From a virus, in the IMG/VR virus record IMGVR_UViG_3300002835_000219, positions 1-58,314 of that record: a stretch of DNA of 58,314 bases; one strand, given 5' to 3'. Under the pieces are notes generated by a model. The model was not told the DNA's origin. It searched no databases and saw nothing but the letters and a program-made list of their open reading frames with translations. The position numbers were made by a program, and so were the translations under genes. Below, piece by piece: positions 52,237 to 58,314 of the stretch (positions within the stretch are counted from its first letter, which is position 1; each line of letters starts with the position of its first letter).

Positions 52237-52959
52237 ATGGCAATCAATCTAAATGATAACCTAATTGTTCAAGCTCCTAAGGCAACTGACGAACGTTACG
52301 GTCCGTATAATAGCGAGGCTGAAGCGCTAGCAACTATTGAACCTATTGTACGCTATCGGGGTCTAACCGTTGGGGTCTTTGTTGGGGGTTCACTCACAGA
52401 ATACTGGTTTCAAGGCGGAATTTTAAACACTGACTTCGTTGAAAAGTCTGCAGGTACTGTTTCGGGTCCAACAGGTCCAACGGGCCCTGGGGGTGATACC
52501 GGTGCGACGGGAGTTGGGATTTCCGGGGCAACAGGCCCCATAGGACTAACTGGTGCGACAGGGACGGCGGGTACGACGGGACCCACTGGCGTTATCGGTC
52601 CTGCTGGAAATACTGGTGCGGACATTGGCTTTTGTTGCTCAGACGAAACATCTAACTTAACAACAGGCTTAAGATTCACCTTTCGTATCCCTTACTCGAT
52701 GACCCTTAGCGGGGTTAAAATAAGCACCAATACAGCACCGACTGGATCAAGCTTAATTGTAGACATTCAATCCCAAGGAGTGTCGATTTTCTCAGTTCTT
52801 CCGGTAATTGCGGCCGGTAGTGAAGTAGGCGGAAACAGTGCAGTATTGTCCACCACTAGCCTCTCAGTAGACGCTGAAATCACTATATTTATAAATCAGA
52901 TCGGAAGTACAAATGCTGGAACCGGTTTGAAAGTTTGGATGCTAGGTACAAAAAATTAA
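52237..52959 (+). CDS. Short collagen-like fibre protein, 240 aa
   Basis: An N-terminal head of about 75 residues, then a collagen-like Gly-X-Y stretch between about 78 and 130 ([16 protein letters not shown] style), then a beta-rich C-terminal domain ([20 protein letters not shown]). Gly-X-Thr repeats form trimeric rods in phage fibres. The C-terminal domain probably gives the receptor-binding knob. The second, much longer collagen-like gene is 400 bp downstream, and the C-terminal folds seem related (shared segments around alternating Thr/Ser strands). Confidence 0.8.
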   Translation: MAINLNDNLIVQAPKATDERYGPYNSEAEALATIEPIVRYRGLTVGVFVGGSLTEYWFQGGILNTDFVEKSAGTVSGPTGPTGPGGDTGATGVGISGATGPIGLTGATGTAGTTGPTGVIGPAGNTGADIGFCCSDETSNLTTGLRFTFRIPYSMTLSGVKISTNTAPTGSSLIVDIQSQGVSIFSVLPVIAAGSEVGGNSAVLSTTSLSVDAEITIFINQIGSTNAGTGLKVWMLGTKN

Positions 52960-53010
52960 ATTTTCAAGAAATTATGAAACCAAGGCAAAAAGATAAACGA
53001 GCAATCAAAC

Positions 53011-53112
53011 ATGAAACCTGACAGTCTGTGGCCCCTTGCTAATGATGTGGGGGGCTTTTTAATTGCGTTTTTGACAATGGTTGTTCCACTACTGACGCTG
53101 CTTCTTTTGTGA
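53011..53112 (+). CDS. Possible 33-aa membrane peptide
   Basis: The frame MKPDSLWPLANDVGGFLIAF followed by a Leu/Val-rich end predicts one transmembrane helix. It overlaps the hairpin-T structure at 53031-53060, which speaks against it being a gene. Listed because small phage membrane peptides are real and often missed. Confidence 0.25.
   Translation: MKPDSLWPLANDVGGFLIAFLTMVVPLLTLLLL
53031..53060 (+). terminator. Possible rho-independent terminator
   Basis: GCCCC (53031-53035) pairs with GGGGC (53051-53055), extended by two G-U pairs, with an 11-nt loop and a following TTTTT. It would end the transcript of the short collagen-like gene. Confidence 0.5.
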
Positions 53113-53127
53113 GTTGTGGCAAGGGTA

Positions 53128-53135
53128 GGGTAAAA
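53128..53135 (+). promoter_or_regulatory. Putative phage late promoter motif GGGTAAAA
   Basis: GGGTAAAACTAACC ends 27 nt before the ATG at 53163 and supports that ATG over a GTG at 53109. Confidence 0.5.
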
Positions 53136-53162
53136 CTAACCAAAGATTTAACCCCGAATCAA

Positions 53163-53393
53163 ATGTCAAAGGTGAAAGTCGTTGCTGAAGATGTTAAGCT
53201 CTATGATATTATCCCTGGACAATTAACTTCAGATTGTCATACAGTTATTAGAAAAGATGGCATTGTTGATGTTGTCCGAGCTTACAAAATGGTTGATATC
53301 TTCGACGAATACCATGACCTTGGTGTTTTAATCCAGAAAATACAACCGAGTGGCGGTACCTTGAACCCGCGATTACTACCTTCTGAAGTCTAA
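53163..53393 (+). CDS. Hypothetical protein, 76 aa
   Basis: A GTG at 53109 is in frame, but the promoter-like motif sits after it, so the ATG at 53163 is preferred. The product starts [20 protein letters not shown] and contains [19 protein letters not shown], a beta-hairpin-like pattern. It ends one base before the ATG of the collagen-like fibre. Possibly a fibre chaperone; unproven. Confidence 0.6.
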   Translation: MSKVKVVAEDVKLYDIIPGQLTSDCHTVIRKDGIVDVVRAYKMVDIFDEYHDLGVLIQKIQPSGGTLNPRLLPSEV

Positions 53394-53394
53394 A

Positions 53395-55989
53395 ATGACT
53401 AATAATTTTCCAACAAATTTTCCACCAAATCCCACACCAGGTGAAACTTTCACATGGCAGGGGTCTGACTACCGTTGGAACGGAAGGCAGTGGATTAACT
53501 TATCTGAGCCTGAACCGACTACAGTCCCGATCTACGTCTCTGCTTCTCAACCATCTCCCCCAATTCTTCAAGGGTCTTTCTGGTTTAATACTGTAAGCGA
53601 AATTTTATATATTTGGGTCCTAGAACCTGGAATCCCCGGGCAGTGGAAAGAAGTCACTTCTTCACCTGGGGGATGCACCCCGTGTGCTTCGGTATCGGCA
53701 TCCGCCCCACCGAATCCTGTAAACGGCGCCCTATGGTTTGATACCTTGTCGTCGTATCTTTCAGTTTGGTATGTTGGTCTGTCAGGTGGCCAATGGGTGT
53801 CTAGCTTCCGTGGGGACACTGGGCCTACTGGAGTAGCCGGTCCGACTGGAGCTTCGGGCCCAATTGGGGAGACCGGGGCAACTGGACTAGCCGGGGCTGC
53901 TGGGGAGACCGGGGCGACTGGAGCTTCCGGTTTCGGAGCGTCGGGGGCAACTGGAGCAACCGGGGCAACTGGGCCGATCGGTATAACCGGTGCGACTGGT
54001 TTTGGAGCATCAGGAGCTACCGGAGCTACCGGGGCGGATGGTGCGACTGGTTTTGGAGCAACTGGTGCAACTGGAGCGACTGGGGCTTCTGGAGTAATGG
54101 GAGCTACCGGAGCATCAGGTTTCGGGGCGTCAGGAGCAACGGGCGCTACCGGGGTGATAGGTGCTACCGGCGTCATTGGAACAACGGGGGCAACTGGACC
54201 CACTGGAGTTGGAACTTCTGGAGCTACTGGGGCGTCTGGGGCAACTGGTGCTATAGGTGCAACCGGAGCGTCAGGATTCGGGGCGTCTGGGGCTTCCGGA
54301 GCCACTGGTGTTACTGGAGTGTCCGGGGCCACTGGGCCAGCAGGCACAACCGGGGGCACTGGGCCTATTGGAGCGTCAGGAGCAACAGGTGCTATAGGTG
54401 CGACTGGGGCGTCAGGAGCAACTGGAGCGTCAGGTTTCGGGGCGTCAGGAGCAACTGGAGCGTCAGGAGCAACTGGCGTTGTTGGCACAACGGGGGCAAC
54501 TGGACCTACCGGAATTGGAGTTTCCGGAGCTACCGGTGCGATAGGAGCAACTGGGGCGTCAGGTTTTGGAGCGTCAGGAGCAACCGGGGCTACCGGTGCA
54601 GATGGGGCGACCGGGGCAACGGGAGCATCAGGTTTCGGGGCAACCGGGGCAACTGGCGTTGTTGGCACAACGGGGGCGACTGGACCTGCAGGAATTGGGG
54701 TTTCCGGGGCAACCGGGGCAACTGGCGTTGTTGGCACAACGGGTGCGACCGGGGCTACAGGAGCAACCGGGGCAACAGGTTTCGGGGCAACTGGTGCTAC
54801 AGGTGTAGCAGGGGCAATAGGAAGTACAGGGGCAACTGGCGTTGTTGGAGTTTCAGGGGCAACTGGAGCTACCGGGGTTGGAACCACGGGGGCCACTGGG
54901 CCTGTTGGAACCACGGGAGCAACTGGTTTATCGGGTAGCACAGGGGCCACTGGTCCCCAAGGGTATTCTTCTAGTCTATTCCTGTACAGCGCCAAAACTA
55001 CGGCCACTACGGGAGATCCCGGCCAGGGCAACTTAATCTGGAACAATGCCACACAAATCAACTCAACCGCATTAAACATTAGTCATTTAACGGATGACAA
55101 CACAGACATCGATATTTTCTTATCGAGTTTAACTCAGACTGAAAAAATTACTATACAAGATAGAAACGATAGTTCAAATTACCAAACTTGGGTGATTAAT
55201 GGCACACCGTCCAACATAAACCCTAGCACCCCAAATAGTTACTGGCAATATCCTGTATCCCTGCTGAATTCTTCCGGGTCAGGGACAACCAACTTCAGTA
55301 ATAACCATTCATTATTCCTAGCACTAGTGAACGGTGCCCAGGGATCTACGGGAGCAACTGGCCCTATCGGGGTGACAGGGGCAACTGGTGTCATCGGTGC
55401 CACTGGGATCGGAACCACCGGAGCAACTGGGCCCCAGGGTATAACTGGGGTGTCAGGCCCAATCGGTGCTACTGGGGCAACAGGCGTCATCGGGGTTTCC
55501 GGGGCAACAGGCCCAGTCGCTGGTACCACGGGCCAAGTTATTTACAACAATGGCGGCGTTGCTGCTGGAGCAACTTTATCCGGGGGACTATCCATCCAGA
55601 GTGGGACTTTCGTCCCCTCAGACATTATTAAGCTTGTTGTTTCCAATAGGGGTGAAACTGCAACCCCAGGGGCAAACTACGTTGAAACAACAGTTCTCCG
55701 TGCGTGTACGGTTATAGCAGCTTACTGGGAATGCTCTCCAGTTTCCACTGGCAGCAGTACAAGTCAGGCAATGCTCTACGCCCGTCGCAGCGGCACAAGG
55801 TCAAACCTCTTAAGTGCTGACGCTTCTCTGGCGGCAGTAAGTACCGTAGCTGGTTACTTCACTGATGTCACATCTACTTTAATCGCTCCCTTGACCCTTA
55901 CAACCGGGGACACTCTTGGGCTCAACCTTAACGCAGTCGGCACTGGCTCTTCTGGTCACATTTTTACAGTTATTGTTCGTTATTCCTAA
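53395..55989 (+). CDS. Long collagen-like tail fibre, 864 aa
   Basis: Residues 1-135 form an N-terminal attachment region with two similar modules ([15 protein letters not shown] and [15 protein letters not shown]). Residues about 140-520 are an almost unbroken Gly-X-Y run dominated by [15 protein letters not shown] and GPTG units. A non-collagen insert (520-640) and a second short Gly-X-Y run (about 645-700) follow. The last 160 residues are a beta domain ([35 protein letters not shown]). The rod would be a trimer with the C-terminal knob as receptor binder. Repeats are coded by many similar 9-18 bp units, so length variation by recombination is expected. Confidence 0.88.
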   Translation: MTNNFPTNFPPNPTPGETFTWQGSDYRWNGRQWINLSEPEPTTVPIYVSASQPSPPILQGSFWFNTVSEILYIWVLEPGIPGQWKEVTSSPGGCTPCASVSASAPPNPVNGALWFDTLSSYLSVWYVGLSGGQWVSSFRGDTGPTGVAGPTGASGPIGETGATGLAGAAGETGATGASGFGASGATGATGATGPIGITGATGFGASGATGATGADGATGFGATGATGATGASGVMGATGASGFGASGATGATGVIGATGVIGTTGATGPTGVGTSGATGASGATGAIGATGASGFGASGASGATGVTGVSGATGPAGTTGGTGPIGASGATGAIGATGASGATGASGFGASGATGASGATGVVGTTGATGPTGIGVSGATGAIGATGASGFGASGATGATGADGATGATGASGFGATGATGVVGTTGATGPAGIGVSGATGATGVVGTTGATGATGATGATGFGATGATGVAGAIGSTGATGVVGVSGATGATGVGTTGATGPVGTTGATGLSGSTGATGPQGYSSSLFLYSAKTTATTGDPGQGNLIWNNATQINSTALNISHLTDDNTDIDIFLSSLTQTEKITIQDRNDSSNYQTWVINGTPSNINPSTPNSYWQYPVSLLNSSGSGTTNFSNNHSLFLALVNGAQGSTGATGPIGVTGATGVIGATGIGTTGATGPQGITGVSGPIGATGATGVIGVSGATGPVAGTTGQVIYNNGGVAAGATLSGGLSIQSGTFVPSDIIKLVVSNRGETATPGANYVETTVLRACTVIAAYWECSPVSTGSSTSQAMLYARRSGTRSNLLSADASLAAVSTVAGYFTDVTSTLIAPLTLTTGDTLGLNLNAVGTGSSGHIFTVIVRYS

Positions 55990-55991
55990 TC

Positions 55992-56657
55992 ATGACCTCA
56001 GCTATCACCACTAATCCCATCACCGGCATTGAGTATTACGAAGATGGCCCTCAAGAGGGCCAAAGTGTTAAGCTTTTTGTGGCTGTTACTGACGGTCAAG
56101 TTCGTAACCCCGCTGGTAGTAGATGGCCATTTCTATATGGCCGCCCCCATGACCAACCTGCTGACTATTACGAGCTAGTGCCATTCACACCCGTCCCATT
56201 TGACCCAGAACTATTCCATGTTGACGATACGACTTCAGGGTGGAACCTGGTTTTGAAACCTGGCGGGGCTCCCGATGGTCATCCCAAAGGAACCTATGTA
56301 CGTTCCGAAAACATTAAGCGTCGCACAATAGCTGAGCTGAAAACACTGGCCAAAGGCTATGCTGACCGCTACAACGCGATGTTATGGCCCCAGGAGAACG
56401 GTTACACCGAGAAGTTACAATACGCGGAGAAGCAGGTGGCAGCAAATAACCGTTTGCCGCAGTTCACAAATCTAATCGCAAGACACGAAGCGCTGCTACA
56501 AGCATCGTTCCACAACGACGCCAGGTTAGCCCAGTTGTACAGCGAGATCGAAGCCGCCGGGGATGCCGGTCCTATTGACTTTGTGGTTAGCCAAGTGGCC
56601 ACAAGCGACGCCAACGGGCAGCAACTCGCGGGTTGGGTTAATGGAATCGAGGAATGA
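55992..56657 (+). CDS. Fibre-associated / tail assembly protein, 221 aa
   Basis: Lies 2 bp after the collagen-like fibre stop. The N-terminus (GIEYYEDGPQEGQSVKLFVA) and FTPVPFDPELFHVDDTTSGW look like a beta domain; the second half is helical (AELKTLAKGYADRYNAMLWP). The helical part resembles fibre assembly helpers that follow fibre genes. The end overlaps the next gene by 17 bp. Confidence 0.6.
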   Translation: MTSAITTNPITGIEYYEDGPQEGQSVKLFVAVTDGQVRNPAGSRWPFLYGRPHDQPADYYELVPFTPVPFDPELFHVDDTTSGWNLVLKPGGAPDGHPKGTYVRSENIKRRTIAELKTLAKGYADRYNAMLWPQENGYTEKLQYAEKQVAANNRLPQFTNLIARHEALLQASFHNDARLAQLYSEIEAAGDAGPIDFVVSQVATSDANGQQLAGWVNGIEE

Positions 56658-57591
56658 TGGATTGCGTTTCCCTCCCCCATGGATCACCCCTGCCGCTGGG
56701 CTATCAAATCGTGAGGTGCAACCGGTGATTATTGTTCCTAGGCGGAGGGTGGGGACAACTCCATGGACCCCAACCCAAACTGCCACCGAGTGGTGGGGGG
56801 CGCCGTACGATTCGACTACGACTACGATCGCAACAGGGGTTTCTCAGCTGCGGGACAGAAAAGGGAATGGGCGCAATTTTGACCAAGCAACTAGCGGAAC
56901 TCAGCCTACCATTACGCCGAATGCGTTGAACGGTAAAGCCGGTCTGACCTTTAACGGGAGCCAATGGCTTACCTCTGCCAGTTCGGCAGCAACGTGGAAT
57001 TTTCTGCATACTGCAGCTGGCGCAGGCGCAACTATTGTGGCTGTGTGGAAAGCCGGAAACAGCAGTAACCCTAATGCAGTTTACGGTTTACTGGGAACAA
57101 ATGCTGGCGTGTCCGCCAACACGGGTTTCTACTTAATTTACGATGACAGAGTTAGTTCTTTCCGGAACGACAGAGCGCTTGTCCTAATATCAAGAGGAAC
57201 CTCGGGTCAGAGCACGGCATTAAATCAGACAGCAGACAACGCACACCCAGGCGGTACGCCTGTCATAATTTCGCATATCGGTAACTCCGGCAGCGCAATA
57301 GCTGCAAACCGGTCAATAATCAGAATCAATGGTGTCTCAATCCAGAATAACATAGAAACATTTGCTGCTGCTACTGGGAATGCTTCATTCCAGATGCAAC
57401 TCGGGGCGCTTGGCAACAACACGATTCCACTTACTGGGGAGATCTATGAGATTGTTATTCTTCCCCCTGGCACTAGCCTTGTCACCGTTCAGCTAGTGGA
57501 GGGTTATTTGGCCGGTCCGGTGGCGGGGTGGAATTTACAAAGCATCCTAGCCGCAGATCACCCGTTCAAGGTTAACGCTCCAACGGTGTAG
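56641..57591 (+). CDS. Lectin-like (LamG/concanavalin fold) virion protein, 316 aa
   Basis: The frame is open from 56563, but the ATG at 56641 (MESRNDGLRFPPP) is favoured because the earlier part overlaps the previous gene. The pattern WWGAPYDSTTTTIATGVSQL, RDRKGNGRNFDQATS, GLTFNGSQWL and the end EIYEIVILPPGTS, VEGYLAG...HPFK is typical of laminin-G/lectin-like domains in phage tail proteins. It likely binds surface sugars. It completes the fibre cluster. Confidence 0.7.
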   Translation: MESRNDGLRFPPPWITPAAGLSNREVQPVIIVPRRRVGTTPWTPTQTATEWWGAPYDSTTTTIATGVSQLRDRKGNGRNFDQATSGTQPTITPNALNGKAGLTFNGSQWLTSASSAATWNFLHTAAGAGATIVAVWKAGNSSNPNAVYGLLGTNAGVSANTGFYLIYDDRVSSFRNDRALVLISRGTSGQSTALNQTADNAHPGGTPVIISHIGNSGSAIAANRSIIRINGVSIQNNIETFAAATGNASFQMQLGALGNNTIPLTGEIYEIVILPPGTSLVTVQLVEGYLAGPVAGWNLQSILAADHPFKVNAPTV

Positions 57592-57698
57592 CACCCTTGG
57601 CCCCTTCTGCCTCTGCCATGCCACACCCAGAACCCCACCTAACCATGGGCACCAACTAACTTTAAGCACCTTACTGTAAAACTTCCAATAACCACAAA

Positions 57699-58314
57699 AT
57701 GAAACCAACCCTACACCTCATCGGAATTTTCCACACTCAACCTACCCAACAATATAGCCATTGTGCATTCACTGGCAAGGCATTACGCTTTGCAAAGATG
57801 ATGATGGCGCAGGGTTACACCGTAATCGAATACGCCAACGAGGGTTCCGAAGCCAACGCATCTGAGCATGTTACTATGCTTACGGAACCAGAATTTGGCC
57901 GGTTATACGGCAACCGCCCCGGTACCAGTTTCCATGGGGACGATGCTACAGTTGGCACCGAGGGACACCAGCTTTTTGAATCTCGACTGATTCCAGCATT
58001 ACACGAACGTGTTCAAACCCGTGACATAATTTGCCACCCATTCGGCCATGCCCATTCTATGCTGTTGGGTGAATTTCCTAAAAACACACACGTTGAGACG
58101 GGAATTGGGTATCCGACCACAATGCCCGGAACAAAAAAAATATATGAGTCATATGCATGGATGCACTATCACCAAGGGAAAGGGAATCGGAATGGCCATA
58201 ACTATGAGTGGGTCATCCCTAATTACTTCGACCTTGAGGATTGGCAACCATCATTTGAGACCGGAGAATACTTGGCGTTCCTCGGCAGGATAACACCCCT
58301 CAAGGGCCTAGACA
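57699..58314 (+). CDS. Glycosyltransferase (GT4-like), 3' partial
   Basis: The frame is open to the end of the window, giving 205 residues. It begins MKPTLHLIGIFHTQPTQQY, the usual Rossmann start, and near the end reads YLAFLGRITPLKGLD, a hallmark of GT-B family 4 transferases. Phage enzymes of this type may glycosylate DNA, virion proteins or host surface sugars. The motif CTGTAAAAC, weakly similar to the late element, is found 17 nt upstream. Confidence 0.75.
   Translation, partial: MKPTLHLIGIFHTQPTQQYSHCAFTGKALRFAKMMMAQGYTVIEYANEGSEANASEHVTMLTEPEFGRLYGNRPGTSFHGDDATVGTEGHQLFESRLIPALHERVQTRDIICHPFGHAHSMLLGEFPKNTHVETGIGYPTTMPGTKKIYESYAWMHYHQGKGNRNGHNYEWVIPNYFDLEDWQPSFETGEYLAFLGRITPLKGLD

Noticed and set aside
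52974-53021. 15-codon frame MKPRQKDKRAIKHET
   Set aside because: Too short and without supporting signals; overlaps the possible terminator leader.
53568-55079. 503-codon minus-strand frame rich in Pro, Ala and Val
   Set aside because: It is the mirror of the Gly-X-Thr collagen-like repeats; repeat DNA keeps the opposite strand open.
1-58314. tRNA genes
   Set aside because: No cloverleaf with a GTTCRANYC-type T loop and matching acceptor stem was found by eye; a tRNAscan run could still detect one.

Overview
This window looks like part of the genome of a tailed bacteriophage that infects cyanobacteria (a cyanophage). Virion and replication genes are packed tightly, nearly all on the + strand, often with ATGA or TAATG overlaps. 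They sit with genes typical of cyanophages: a high-light-inducible protein (hli), S-adenosylmethionine decarboxylase (speD), a thioredoxin-like protein, MazG, thyX and nrdA/nrdB. No tail sheath, portal or capsid gene is visible, so the morphotype cannot be decided here.

Layout. 1-2.8 kb: small unknown genes and a kinase-like protein with an N-terminal four-cysteine motif. 2.8-17.6 kb: an adhesin block with two large paralogous fibre proteins, a third fibre with a predicted beta-helix, a six-repeat propeller-like protein and fibre-assembly-like proteins. 17.7-18.4 kb: one minus-strand DUF3223-like gene. 18.5-22.7 kb: an exonuclease, an intein-containing ThyX and a FEN-like nuclease. 22.8-30.7 kb: baseplate/tail protein, tape measure and hub. 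30.7-36.6 kb: a possible DNA-binding protein, a strong terminator, and a P-loop (SF3-like) helicase gene broken by three group I introns, the third carrying an HNH endonuclease gene. 36.7-47.4 kb: nucleotide metabolism (MazG, dCMP deaminase, NrdB, NrdA-glutaredoxin), host-directed genes (speD, hli), two different sigma-70-family factors, and homing elements. 47.5-58.3 kb: GH19 endolysin, a second kinase-like paralogue, more fibres including two collagen-like ones, a lectin-like protein, and the start of a glycosyltransferase.

How the parts fit. Nucleotide genes would recycle host DNA and supply dNTPs; exonuclease, FEN-like nuclease and helicase serve replication. Two promoter-like patterns separate by gene class. 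TTGACT-N16-TAYAAT (a sigma-70 type) precedes the exonuclease, the possible DNA-binding protein and hli. An exact GGGTAAAA, with no obvious -35 and 21-29 nt before the start codon, precedes seven genes, mainly virion or lysis genes. Together with two phage sigma factors, this suggests a phage-specific late transcription programme.

The most unusual points are the three introns bracketing the ATPase motifs of one gene, the truncated nrdB copy next to a GIY-YIG gene, the intein placed directly before the presumed catalytic cysteine of NrdA, and the paired Cys-motif/kinase proteins. Functions come from reading motifs by eye; no database search was run.
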